Positions 10,523 through 20,818 of a stretch of 64,000 bases of DNA are shown here, piece after piece. The notes beneath the pieces were generated by a model. It did no database searches. It had not been told where the DNA came from and saw only the letters and a program-made list of their open reading frames with translations. Position numbers and translations under genes: made by a program. The first letter of the stretch is position 1, and each line of letters opens with the position of its first letter. Source of the stretch: Flavobacterium sp. CS20 (lineage in GTDB: Bacteria; Bacteroidota; Bacteroidia; Flavobacteriales; Flavobacteriaceae); assembly GCF_018080005.1 (NCBI RefSeq), contig NZ_CP073015.1:1612001-1676000 (forward strand), read 5' to 3'.

Positions 10523-10696
10523 GTACAATAAGTTAGCTTGCAGGGCTATCAGGGCGATAAGCGGAAGGGAGCTTTCCGTATTTTTTCTTGAATGTGGCAG
10601 TAAATTTACTAGGACTATCATAACCTACTTGATTGCTAATATGCTTAATTTGAAGTTCTGTTGTTAAAAGAAGTCGCATTGCCAACTGCATTTTTT
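10523..10696. repeat. Right 174-bp direct repeat flanking the IS1634-like element
   Basis: Identical to 6714-6887. This copy is continuous with the rest of the AraC-type gene and so marks the original locus. The exact edge is ambiguous by a few T residues at 10691-10697. Confidence 0.85.
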
Positions 10697-11610
10697 TATC
10701 GATAATGTATTGTAAAATAGTATTTCCATACACTGATTTAAAGTCCATTTTTAGTTTGGTAGATGATATATTCAGTTTTTTAGCGAGAGCTTCAATCCCT
10801 ATAAAAGATGCTGACAAATTAGCGGCTATCATACTCTCGCATTTTGCTATTAATTTGTAATCTATTACGCCTTTCTCTTGATAGGTTTCATGTCGTAAAT
10901 CGGCAAAAACATTTTTAAAAAAAGAGGAAATCAAGCTTAAGCTTTGTGTTTTTAATATAGTTTCACTAAACACATCCTCATTAAATGTTTTGAATGTGTG
11001 TAAAATTTCACGAGCCAAGTACGGCTGCATTTGGTACAATATCCTGGTAGGAAATAAAACCTTTATCAGAATCTAAAAACTTTTTAAATGGAATATCAGC
11101 ATCCAGCTTATCAAGTGGTATGTGTTTTTCTAACCAGGTTGGACTGATGTAGAAAATATAAAATTCGCATTTAGAACCTTTATAAAAACTAGCTCCAACA
11201 TCGGTACCTGGCTTTTTGAAACCCCAGAATTTATTAAAGAATGGCACCTTGTCTATAAATGTGTTTAGAAGTTTAACTTCACTTTCAAAAATTGTAAAGG
11301 TGATTGTATAGTGCTCACTTGGTATATCTTTGGCATAATCTGATTTTATTATAGTATTATGTTTAAAGTTTATATTTGTAATGGTAAGCCACAATCCTTC
11401 ATCGATTTCTCGATAGTGCATTTCTCCTTTAATGAAAGGATTATTTCTATAAACGACTTGGTCTTCGATTATGTGTTTGCTACCTGGCGATTTTATAGTT
11501 GACTCTATAAATAATTCAGGCGAATTAGCTAAAAATGGAAATTCAAAAAAACCATTATTAAAAAAATTTAAGTTGGGCTTTATAAACTGGTACCATTGGG
11601 ATAGCTTCAT
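10533..11610 (-). pseudogene. AraC-family transcriptional regulator, frameshifted
   Basis: The N-terminal part starts at ATG 11610 and encodes about 190 residues of a sensory-type region without a recognised motif. Near 11040 the frame changes. The upstream frame ends shortly after GFISYQDIVPN, and a second frame continues (YQMQPYLAREILHTFKTF…) to the C-terminal AraC helix-turn-helix (FIGIEALAKKLNISSTKLKMDF… and ISNQVGYDSPSKFTATF). Together they would form a protein of about 358 residues. The gene originally lay directly upstream of the adhesin gene, before the IS1634-like insertion, so it may have regulated it. An IS66 copy sits about 90 bp upstream of the start. Confidence 0.75.
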
Positions 11611-11782
11611 ACTCTGACTTTGATAATATTTAACTTAACGGTATTTTCTTATAGATAATTTGAGTAGTTAAACAATAATACAAATTAAAGATGAATGTTT
11701 GTAGAAAGTATCCCACCGACTAACTACATATTTGATACATAATAATTTGAGCATAGATTTGATGTCTTAAAAAACATCAACT

Positions 11783-12134
11783 ATGTTAACATTACATGAC
11801 ACACTCAAATTTGAGTTATACTTAGAACCAACCGACATGCGAAAGAGTTTTGACAGCCTATCAGGTATTGTAAAAACAGAACTTAAAGCAAACCCAACTA
11901 GTGGAACAGCTTATTTGTTTGTCAACAAGCTACGCAATAAGATAAAGATTTTGCAATCGGCATGCTGGTGGCTTTATATTGTATTACAAACGACTTGAAA
12001 AAGGAACTTTTACACTTCCTGATTATGAAAAATCTGTGCGAAGTATCATTTTAGATTATGCTCAATTAGTCTTACTTTTTGATGGCATAACCATAGGAAA
12101 TTTAACACAAAAAGAACAACAAAAAGCTGTATAA
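11783..12134 (+). pseudogene. tnpB: IS66 accessory protein TnpB, copy B, frameshifted
   Basis: The first 58 residues match copy A exactly. Around 11954-11970 the sequence is CAATCGGCATGCTGG where copy A has CAATGGCGTACTGG, so there is one extra base plus substitutions. The frame is lost and translation stops at 11998. The remaining sequence to TAA at 12134 still matches the intact gene in another frame. Confidence 0.9.
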
Positions 12135-12172
12135 AGCTTTGTCATTACTGATATTTTACGTATTTTTATATC

Positions 12173-13660
12173 GTGATGACGTATCAAGAATTACTCAAAA
12201 AAAACGAAGAAAACAGCATTTTTATAAAAAATCTAAAAGCAAAAAATGCATCACTACAAGCTCAATTAGATCAGCTTGTAAAACTCATTAACGGCTTCAA
12301 GTCTGAACGCTTTGTTTCTAATGAAGTATCTAATGAGCAATTCAATCTGTTTTCAGATACCAACCAAGAGATAGAAGCGTCAGAAGAAGAACCATCGCAG
12401 ACTATAACTTACAATCGTAAGAAGAAAAAACACCATGGGCGTAATAAACTACCTGAACATCTACCAGTAAAAGAAGTTATCATTGAGCCAAAAGAAGATA
12501 CAGAAGATTTGGTGAAAATTGGAGAAGAAGTTTCAGAAACCTTAGAATATACCCCAGCAAGCTTAATAAAAAGACGCACGATACGACCAAAGTACGCCAA
12601 TAAAAGTAAGGACAAAATAATCATAGGTGAGTTACCTACTCGTCCTATCCCAAAATCAATAGTTGAAGCTTCCCTGTTAGCCTATATATTAACGGCTAAA
12701 TTTGTTGACCATTTACCTTTATACAGACAAATTCGACGTTTCAAAAGAGAATTTGGTTGGGAAGTAGCTCAAAGCACAATGTGCGATTGGGTTGATAGCT
12801 GTTGTCAACTATTAGATCCGCTATACAATACCTTAAAACAAAAAATATTAGAATCCGATTACATACAAGCAAATGAATCCCCGATTAAAGTATTAGACAA
12901 AGACAAAAAAGGAAGCACCCACCAAGGTTACCAATGGGTATATCGCAACCCCTTGCAAGGTCTTGTATTATTCAATTATCACAAAGGACGTGGGCAACAC
13001 GGTCCTAAAGAGATATTACTCAATTACCAAGGCTATTTGCAATGCGATGGCTACCAAGTATATGATAAAATTGGGCAACAACAAGGTATTACATTAGTAG
13101 GATGTTTGGCACATGCTCGAAGAAAATTCTTTGATGCAAAAGACAATGACTCAACTATAGTAAATAAAATTCTTGAACAAATTCAAAAAATATATCTCGA
13201 AGAAAGAGAAATAAAAAAAATAGCAAAAGAAGACTTAGCACTCAAGCAAAAGTTACGAGAAGAAAAAATAGCTCCAAAACTTGAGCAAATAAAAACTTGG
13301 ATAGAAGCACAAAGCATAAAGGTATTACCTAAAAGTGCAGTAGGTAAAGCTATGAGTTATTACCTTAATCAATATCCAAAAATAAAAGCCATTACATTAG
13401 ATCCGAGATTAGAGTTAGACAATAATCTAATTGAAAACGCCATACGTCCGCTTGCACTAGGAAGAAAAAATTATCTTTTTGCTGGATCACATAAGGGAGC
13501 TCAGAACATTGCTATAATGTACTCTTTATTTGCAAGTTGTAAAATCAATAATGTAAACCCACAAGAATGGTTGAAAGACGTACTTGAAAAAATACCAGAT
13601 TATAATATTCAAAAACTTGAAGAATTACTCCCTAATAATTGGATACAAAATCATAAATAA
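12173..13660 (+). CDS. tnpC: IS66 transposase TnpC, copy B, full length with Asp to Asn change
   Basis: The 495-residue protein has the full TnpC layout: an N-terminal coiled-coil (LLKKNEENSIFIKNLKAKN…), a Zn-finger/DUF-type linker (…RRTIRPKYANKSKDK), the DDE core, and the C-terminal IS66 region (FASCKINNVNPQEWLKDVL). The first catalytic aspartate, in QADESPIKV of copy A, is asparagine here (QANESPIKV, codon AAT instead of GAT near 12871). The other acidic residues (QCDGYQVYD, NNLIENAIRP) are kept. A full-length but probably inactive transposase is inferred. Confidence 0.9.
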   Translation: MMTYQELLKKNEENSIFIKNLKAKNASLQAQLDQLVKLINGFKSERFVSNEVSNEQFNLFSDTNQEIEASEEEPSQTITYNRKKKKHHGRNKLPEHLPVKEVIIEPKEDTEDLVKIGEEVSETLEYTPASLIKRRTIRPKYANKSKDKIIIGELPTRPIPKSIVEASLLAYILTAKFVDHLPLYRQIRRFKREFGWEVAQSTMCDWVDSCCQLLDPLYNTLKQKILESDYIQANESPIKVLDKDKKGSTHQGYQWVYRNPLQGLVLFNYHKGRGQHGPKEILLNYQGYLQCDGYQVYDKIGQQQGITLVGCLAHARRKFFDAKDNDSTIVNKILEQIQKIYLEEREIKKIAKEDLALKQKLREEKIAPKLEQIKTWIEAQSIKVLPKSAVGKAMSYYLNQYPKIKAITLDPRLELDNNLIENAIRPLALGRKNYLFAGSHKGAQNIAIMYSLFASCKINNVNPQEWLKDVLEKIPDYNIQKLEELLPNNWIQNHK

Positions 13661-13827
13661 CATGTAGTTGCTCGTGGGGATACTGTAGAAAATTGCAAAC
13701 TATTCATCAAGTGTCATAGTCTACAGAATAAATGTTTTATTTTTAATTATGAGGAAATAAGATAAAATGAAGTTGAATTATGATTGATTTAAATATGTTT
13801 CTTGCTTTCTAAAGATAGATTCAAATT

Positions 13828-14220
13828 TTAGCGCTTTTGTCTTTCCATATATATTTTCATAAAAATATGTGACGCCATATTACGGGCGTTATTTTTAGCA
13901 CGATCGGCTTTTTCGCCAGTAAAATTTTCATTCACTGTTTCAAACCACAGATTAAGCCAAATGCCAAAATGCTTTTGTTCTATGCTTTCATTAAAATTTT
14001 GATCGACTTCAATATGAGCCTTTTTGGGATTACCTTTGTATTTATTTTTAAAAAATAAATTGGTTTCCCAAAAATCAGTGAGCTTTTTGAGATGTTCGTC
14101 CCAATCTTGAACGCTCTCATTAAAAAAATGACCAATCTCTTTATTTTGACGAACTTTATTATAGAAGTCATTGACTAATTTAGTCACGTCTTCTCTATTC
14201 TGTAAATCCTCATCAATCAT
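13828..14220 (-). CDS. Group III truncated hemoglobin
   Basis: The 130-residue protein fits the group III (P-type) truncated globin family in length and pattern: LVNDFYNKVRQNKEIGHFF near the N-terminus, then WDEHLKKLTDFWETNLFFKNKYKGNP, and a proximal-His region around KKAH and HFGIWLNLWFETV. These are cytoplasmic haem proteins, with proposed roles in oxygen or nitric-oxide chemistry that are not settled for the group. The gene stands alone between IS66 copy B and the efflux operon. A 150-bp gap on the IS66 side contains nothing recognisable. Confidence 0.85.
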   Translation of the reverse strand: MIDEDLQNREDVTKLVNDFYNKVRQNKEIGHFFNESVQDWDEHLKKLTDFWETNLFFKNKYKGNPKKAHIEVDQNFNESIEQKHFGIWLNLWFETVNENFTGEKADRAKNNARNMASHIFMKIYMERQKR

Positions 14221-14340
14221 GATGACCGTTTCAAGTTGAAGATATAAAAAACTTAGCTATTTGATATTCTAAAGACCCATAAATATTCTTTATTAAAAAA
14301 AGTTTTTAGAAAACATTCCTAAATTTAAATATCAGTAAAC

Positions 14341-15735
14341 TTATTGCCATCCACCACCTAAACTTCTGTATAGCTCAACAATAGCACTGAATTTATTAAA
14401 TTTTATTTGAGTAACTTCAAGCTCTGAAGCTAAGGTATTTTCTTGAGCATTCAAGACTTCAAGATAATTTGCTAAGCCGTTGTTTAACAATTCTTGCGAG
14501 TCTTCTAAGGCTTTTTCATAAGCTTGATACTCTTTAGTTTTTGACTCTATTCTTTGAATAGCGTTTTGGTAATTCAGCATGGCATCAGAAACTTCTTTGC
14601 TGGCTGTTAGCAAAGTTTTCTCAAAACTCAAAAGAGCTTGTTCCTTTTGGCTCAATGCTACTTCATAGTCCGTCCTAATTTGTCTTCTGTTAAAAATAGG
14701 TTGAGTAAATCCTCCTATTATAGTTGAAAACAAAGAATTAGATGAAATAAAGTTGTCAAAATCTAAACTTTGAAAACCACCCGTAGCAGAAATAGTTATA
14801 GAAGGATAAAATCTACTTTTGGCAACATTTGTCAGTTCAAAAGCATTTATCAAGTTGTATTCTGCAGCAATCACATCTGGTCTATTTTCTAATAAGTCTG
14901 AAGCTACACCAATAGTCAATTCTTGATTGATTTCTTGATCTGAAAAATCACTTCTTTTAAATTCACCTCGTGATTGTCCTTTCAAAATTGAAAGCGTATT
15001 TTCTAACAGTTTTATGTTATTTTTTAAATCAAGTAAAAGAGCTTCAGCATTAAAAACCAATGCTTCTGTTTGGTTTACAGCAACAGAAGTTACATTGCCA
15101 GCTTCTTTTAATGCCTTAGTTGTTTCAAGACTCTTTCGCCTATTTTCCAAAGTTTTTTCAGTTATTCTTACCTGTTCGTCTAAGGCCAAAATCTGATAAT
15201 AACCTGTCACTATTCTAGAAATTAAATCAGTTTTCACCGCTTTATGAACAGCTTGAGACTGCATAAAACTAGCCTGAGTCGCTCTTTTATTGCTTCTTAT
15301 TTTGCCCCAAATATCAGCTTCCCAAGACAAGGCACCACTGAGTTCATACTGATCTATTGATGAAAACCAGCCACCAAATTGTGAATTTTTAGATAATTCC
15401 TGATGAGTAAAATTACCATTGAGATTCACACTAGGATAATATCCAGCTTTACCTTGTTTATAATAAGAATTTGCAGCCATAATTTGTTGCAAAGCTATCC
15501 TTATATCTTGATTGTTTTCTAGAGCTTCTTCAATGTGATTTTGAAGTATTGGATCAGTAAACATTTCTTTCCAACTGACTTTAGAAACTGGAATAGAATC
15601 TTTTGGAAGTTGATCTGTTCTATAGCTTACAGATTCAATTTGTTCTTCAGGTCGTTTATAGTCTTTTGCTACAAAACATGATTGCAGTGAAGACAAACAA
15701 ATAATTACGAGAATGGATTTTATACTATATTTCAT
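14341..15735 (-). CDS. TolC/NodT-type outer-membrane efflux lipoprotein
   Basis: The 464-residue protein has a lipoprotein signal (SSLQSC, Cys near residue 20) and the paired coiled-coil repeats of the outer-membrane efflux family (WEADIWGKIRSNKRATQAS…, LTNVAKSRFYPSITISATGGF, and LNAQENTLASELEVTQIKFNKFSAIVELYRSLGGGW at the end). It should form the outer-membrane exit duct of the tripartite pump encoded just upstream. Its start overlaps the end of the RND gene by 4 bp (ATGA), showing translational coupling. It is the last gene of the operon. Confidence 0.92.
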   Translation of the reverse strand: MKYSIKSILVIICLSSLQSCFVAKDYKRPEEQIESVSYRTDQLPKDSIPVSKVSWKEMFTDPILQNHIEEALENNQDIRIALQQIMAANSYYKQGKAGYYPSVNLNGNFTHQELSKNSQFGGWFSSIDQYELSGALSWEADIWGKIRSNKRATQASFMQSQAVHKAVKTDLISRIVTGYYQILALDEQVRITEKTLENRRKSLETTKALKEAGNVTSVAVNQTEALVFNAEALLLDLKNNIKLLENTLSILKGQSRGEFKRSDFSDQEINQELTIGVASDLLENRPDVIAAEYNLINAFELTNVAKSRFYPSITISATGGFQSLDFDNFISSNSLFSTIIGGFTQPIFNRRQIRTDYEVALSQKEQALLSFEKTLLTASKEVSDAMLNYQNAIQRIESKTKEYQAYEKALEDSQELLNNGLANYLEVLNAQENTLASELEVTQIKFNKFSAIVELYRSLGGGWQ

Positions 15736-18700
15736 GATCTATAAGATTCTTTTAGATTAGCTTGAGCTTTTCTGACTCTCTCTCTACTGGATGGACTAAC
15801 TTTTTCTTGCAACCATTGAAAAACCACAAACAGAACTGGTATGACAAAAATTCCAATAACAGTTCCAACAAATAAACCACCTGTGGCTCCTGTTCCAATT
15901 GAATTATTTCCTTCAGCACCTACACCGCCAGCAAAAACTAATGGGAGCAATCCTATGATGAAAGCAAAAGATGTCATCAAGATAGGTCTCAACCTTACTT
16001 TGGCTGCGTTTAGTCTTGCATCGTAAAGGCTAAAACCAGCGTTACGTCTTTGTATGGCAAATTCTACTATCAAAATGGCATTTTTTGCTAGTAATCCAAC
16101 AAGCATAATAAGGGCAATTTGGAAATAAATATTGTTTTCTAATCCAGCTAAATTTGTGCTCCAAAATGCTCCTGCAACTCCTATAGGTAAAGATAAGATA
16201 ACGGCAAACGGGAGAAGATAACTTTCATATTGTGCAGAAAGAAAGAAAAAAACAAATAGAATACTTAAAGCAAATATTACAATAGATTGACCACTTGCAT
16301 TTATTTCTTCACGCGTAATCCCTGAGAAAGCGATATCGTAGTCATTACCTAATTGTTTTTCTGCTAAATCCCTGATTGATTGAATAGCATCTCCAGAGCT
16401 ATAGCCAGGTGCTGAACTTCCATTTATAGTCACAGCATTATAAAGATTAAATCTCTTGATACTCTGTGATTCATAAACTCTTTCTAAATTTACAAATTCT
16501 GAAACTGGCGAATTTTCTCCTGATGGGAGTCTCATAAAAATACTATTTAGGCTTTCTACATCTTCACGATCTTCTGGCAATGCTTGAACAAAAACCCTAT
16601 ACTGTTTTCCAAACCTAGAGAAATTAGAGACAAAGAATCCACCTAAATAAGATTGCATAGTAGATAAAACATCATTTACAGTTAAACCACTAGCTTTAAT
16701 TTTAGGCACATTTAAATCCATTTTAAATTGTGGAAATTCTGAACTAAACGAACTATTGGCATAAGCTATTGATGGAGATTGAAATAATCCACCGACAAAT
16801 CTTTTACTCGTTTCATCTAATTCTTTTAATGACCCCGAAGATTTATCTACAAGTTGCATTTCAAAACCATCTGTCGCACCATATCCAGGAACACTAGGTG
16901 GCATAAAATATATAATCTGTGCATCTGCTATGTCAGAAGTAGTTTGAGTTAACTTCCTTATTATAGCGTTGATTTGGGTGTCTTCGGTTGTTCTTTGTTC
17001 CCATTTATCTAAAACGATAAATCCAATAGCGTATGGACTACCTGCACCAGAGAAGAAGTTAATACCTGAAACAAAAGATCCTGTTTTTACACCTTTTATT
17101 TTTTTAATTCGATCGTAAACTTCTTCTGTCACCTGAAAAGTTCTATCTAATGAAGCTCCAGAAGGCAGTGCCATGTTAACAAAAATAACACCTCTATCTT
17201 CAGATGGAACAAATCCTGTTGGCGTAATTTTATTAGCAAAATATATAGCAAGACCTGCTATTAAAATAATAAGTAAAGTAACCCATTTTTGTCTTACCAA
17301 AAACTTTAATGAACTCACATATTTGTTTCTTACGGCATTAAAACCTGCATTAAAAGCATTGTAAAATCGCTGTAAAAGGTTTGTTTTCTTATTTTTTTTA
17401 GGAGGTTTTAAAAATAAAGCACATAATGCTGGACTTAAGGTCAAAGCATTTACAGCTGAAATAATTATGGCTACAATTAATGTAACACCAAATTGTTCAT
17501 AAAACACCCCAGCAGTTCCTTGAATAAACGTAATTGGAATAAAAACGGCTGACATAACAAGTGTTATAGAAACAATTGCACCACTAATTTCGCTCATAGC
17601 AGATAATGATGCTTCTTTAGCACTTTCAACTCCACCTTCTAATTTTGCATATACTGCTTCAACAACCACAATGGCATCGTCCACCACAATTCCAATGGCT
17701 AAAAGAAGAGCAAAAAGCGTCAGTAAATTGATAGAATAGCCAAATATATTTAAGAAAAAGAAAGTTCCTACTATGGATACTGGAACAGCTATGGCAGGAA
17801 TCAAAGTAGATTTAAGATCTTGTAGAAATATAAAAACCACAAAGAATACAAGTATAAAGGCTTCAAAGAGAGTTCTAAGTAATTTATCTAATGATGCGGT
17901 TAAAAAATCATTTGAATCAAAGTTGACAATAAATTCTAAACCCTTAGGAAAATCCTCTTTCAACTCATCCATTTTAGCATATATATTTTCGATAACCTCT
18001 TGTGCATTGGAGCCTGGAGTTTGAAAAATACCAAAGTTGACACTTGGATGACCATTACTTCTAGATAAAATGTTATAAGAAAAAGCGTCCAATTCTACTT
18101 TTGCTACATCTTTCAATCTAAGAAATTGATTGTTATCTAATGTTTTTAAGATGATATTTCCGTACTCTTCGGCCGTTTTAAGTCGTCCTTTGTAAGTGAT
18201 TACATATTCAAAGGCTTTTCCTGCATTTTGTCCTATAGCACCTGCTGCTCGCTTCTTGACTTTGCTCTGTTATAGTCGCGATTACTTCAGAAGAATTTAT
18301 ACTGTAGCCCGCCATTTTGTCTGGGTCTAACCAAACTCGCATAGAGTAGTCTTTTCCACCAAATACATCAACATTAGCTACTCCATTGATTCGTTGTAAT
18401 TCTGGGCGTATATTTATATTGAGATAATTTTGAATAAAAGTATCAGAATAATCCTCACTTGTTGAATATATACCCGCATAAAGTAGAGCTGAGTTTTGCT
18501 GTTTTTCTGTAATAACTCCATTTCTTATCACTTCACTTGGAAGCACAGCATTAGCTCTTGCTACTCTGTTTTGAACATTCACAGCAAGAATATCAGCATC
18601 GTATCCTTTTTCAAAAAATACAGTTATTGTTGCACTTCCATCATTACTCGCAGATGAGGTAATGTATGTCATACCTTCCACACCATTGATTTCTTCTTCT

Positions 18701-18894
18701 ATAGGTGTTATAACACTCTCTAAAATAGTCTTGGCATTGGCTCCAGGAAAACTTGTAGTAACTCTGACTGTTGGTGGTGCTATATCAGGATATTGGGTTA
18801 CTGGCAATTGTTCTATCCCAAGAATCCCTAGCATCACGATTATAATGGAAACTACCGTAGATAAAACTGGTCTTTCTATAAATGTTTTTAGCAT
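15732..18894 (-). pseudogene. RND (HAE1/AcrB-like) efflux transporter, one frameshift
   Basis: The N-terminal part (from ATG 18894) is MLKTFIERPVLSTVVSIIIVMLGILG…, the first transmembrane helix and porter region. It then shifts frame near 18248, where GCGAGCAGCAGG carries one extra base; the expected continuation is …EAAAGAIGQNAGKAFEYV. The second part carries the remaining porter domains and 11 transmembrane helices, including the RND proton-relay segment (LLAIGIVVDDAIVVVEAVYAKLEGG). The combined length of about 1053 residues is typical for AcrB homologues, which export drugs or bile-like compounds by proton antiport. Apart from this base the gene looks intact, so a sequencing error is as likely as a true lesion. 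Confidence 0.88.
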
Positions 18895-18902
18895 GATATA
18901 TA

Positions 18903-20020
18903 TTATTTAAAAACTTTATCAAATGAATTTACAATCGAATCCATTGTTGAAGAAATAGGTTTTATCTTAACCCCGTCATTAATTTTATTAGCACCTCTTG
19001 CAACAATTTTATCTCCTTTACTTAGACCGGATTTAACAATATAATAAGGGTCAGCTCTGACTACATCAATCACTTTTTCAGTAACAGTAGAGTCTGATCT
19101 GTTAAATTTAAAAACAAATTCTTTACCTTGTCGGGAGTAAGTAGATACTCTAGGAACAACAAGAGCATTTTTGGTGTCGTTTGGAATTTTTATTCTACCA
19201 GTCAAACCATCTTTTAGAATAAATTCAGGATTATCAAAAGTAGCTCTAAACCTAACTGTTCCTGTCTCGCGATTCACTTGACTAGAAATACTTGTGATTT
19301 TTCCTTTTTTGTTGTATTCTTTTCCATTAGACATAATTAAAGTAACCTCTGGAAATGATGATTCTAAATTGGTTTTTGATTTTGTATCGGCATTAAACTG
19401 ATTGACCATATTCAGAAAATCCTTTTCATTAACCGAAAAATAAGCAAAGACTTTATCGGTTTTTACCACTCTTGTTAGAGGAGTGATGTCATTAGGGTTT
19501 ATCAGTGCACCTTCTCTGTAATTTATGGTGCCTACATATCCATCAACAGGACTTTTGATTGTAGCATAATTTACATTTGCAGTAATACTTTTTAAATCGC
19601 TTTTTGCGGTTTCTAATTGAGCCTTAGCAGTTTCCAATTGTTTTGGACTTACAATTTCTTTTTCTACCAAAGGTTTTAGCTTTTCTACTTCAATTTGAGC
19701 AAGATTTACCCTAGCTCTGTCGCTGATGCATTTCCACTCAAACTTTCAGTTTCAAGTTTGAACAAAATCTCTCCTTTTTTAACTGCAAGACCTTCTTCAA
19801 CAACAACTTCTGTCATATATCCAGACACTTTTGACCTAATGTCACTACTCACAACCCCTTCAATCTGTGTAGGATATTCAGCAAAAGTTGTAATATCTTT
19901 AGTCTCTACCTCTATAATTGGTAGATTAGGTGGTGGTGGTGCTTGCCTTTTGGGTTTATTTTGGCAGGCACTTACAATGATTGCTAAGAAAGATAAAAGA
20001 ACGATTAATTTATTTTTCAT
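18903..20020 (-). pseudogene. RND periplasmic adaptor (membrane fusion protein), one frameshift
   Basis: The N-terminal part (from ATG 20020) is a lipoprotein (IIVSACQNKPKR) with the first half of the lipoyl/barrel-sandwich domain (SGYMTEVVVEEGLAVKKGEILFKLE). The frame breaks near 19718. The continuation (DRARVNLAQIEVEKLKPLVEKEIVSPKQLE…) holds the hairpin, the second lipoyl half (ATIKSPVDGYVGTINYREGALI) and the beta-barrel (NRETGTVRFRATFDNP). Total length would be about 371 residues, normal for the family. It lies between the regulator gene and the RND gene (8-bp gap) and should link the inner-membrane pump to the TolC-like duct. Confidence 0.88.
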
Positions 20021-20510
20021 GATGTTCTAGATTATAACTTGTTTGTTTGAGTTTATTTATAGTTTTAATGATATTTTCTTTTTCGGTTTTCAAATGATTT
20101 TCTACTATTGAAACGCCACCTTGACTCATATCCTGTTCTTTTTTATATTCAATAACTTTGGTGAGCATTGCAATCTCCCTTTTTATTTTAATCAAGTGAA
20201 GTTCTAAAGTTTTCCTCAAATAATCGCATTTAGTTTTAAAGTAGCGTTTTCTGTTATCTTCTTTATAGATATAATCTACGCGTCCTTCATCTATCAAGTA
20301 ATTTAATTGACAAGAGACAGAACTTTTACTAGCATTTGTGAAATTAATCAACTCCTCAAAAGTTATATATTTTTCTCTTGAAAGAATAAGTAATGAATAT
20401 ATTTTTGCCGCTAAGGGTGGCAAATTATATTCAACTTCAAAATGCGAAGTCAACTCTTCTATCAAGGTATTACCTTTGTTCAAAACAGTAAAATTAATTT
20501 TGAGTGGCAA
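20010..20510 (-). CDS. GbsR/MarR-family transcriptional regulator of the efflux operon
   Basis: The protein (up to 166 residues) has a winged-helix domain (PPLAAKIYSLLILSREKYITFEELINFTNASKSSVSCQLNYLIDEGRVDYIYKEDN) followed by a long charged C-terminal helix, as in GbsR-type regulators. It is the first gene of the operon and overlaps the adaptor gene by 11 bp. No ATG exists near the N-terminus. The outermost TTG (20510) lies inside a TATATTTG promoter box, so the true start is probably the TTG at 20483 or 20465. Position suggests it controls the pump in response to an exported compound. Confidence 0.8.
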   Translation of the reverse strand: MPLKINFTVLNKGNTLIEELTSHFEVEYNLPPLAAKIYSLLILSREKYITFEELINFTNASKSSVSCQLNYLIDEGRVDYIYKEDNRKRYFKTKCDYLRKTLELHLIKIKREIAMLTKVIEYKKEQDMSQGGVSIVENHLKTEKENIIKTINKLKQTSYNLEHHEK

Positions 20511-20539
20511 ATATAATTTTAGTTCGGTTTCAAACGAAC
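20508..20539 (-). promoter_or_regulatory. Efflux operon promoter with candidate operator
   Basis: On the minus strand TATATTTG (20508-20515) matches the -7 consensus. Just upstream lies the interrupted inverted repeat GTTCGGTTTCAAACGAAC (20522-20539), in the spacer where a repressor would block RNA polymerase. Autoregulation by the GbsR/MarR protein is inferred from position only. The rest of the intergenic stretch up to 20775 is AT-rich, with no gene seen. Confidence 0.45.
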
Positions 20540-20775
20540 AAGCCTATCATAAATTAATGTTAACACACTTTATTTTAATCTTTGCTTAAGAAATGTTGGG
20601 CATTTCTTTACTTCGTTTTAAAAATAATTTTAACTTAAACCATAAAATGTATTCTCAAATACAATTTTGTTTTTGATGAAAGTGTATAATTAAACTCTAT
20701 ACTTAAATACGTTTTCATAACTAAATATTATTTTTATTTATTCTAAATAAACTTTTAAAATCAAAAGTTTCGATT

Positions 20776-20783
20776 TATTTTTG
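20776..20783 (+). promoter_or_regulatory. -7 promoter box of the TonB receptor gene
   Basis: TATTTTTG fits TAnnTTTG and lies 35 bp before the ATG at 20819. No good TTG is seen at the -33 position, which may mean the promoter needs an activator. Confidence 0.45.
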
Positions 20784-20818
20784 TCGCTCTTAATTTGATT
20801 AAATCTAAATAAAAGCCA

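Larger units (their letters stand above)
11708..13683 (+). mobile_element. IS66-family element, copy B (1976 bp)
   Basis: It has the same terminal inverted repeats as copy A, in opposite orientation, and an 8-bp target duplication TGTAGAAA at 11700-11707 and 13684-13691. It is inserted in the presumed promoter region of the AraC-type gene and transcribed away from it. Its tnpB is frameshifted, and its tnpC is full length but carries a catalytic substitution. Confidence 0.95.
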
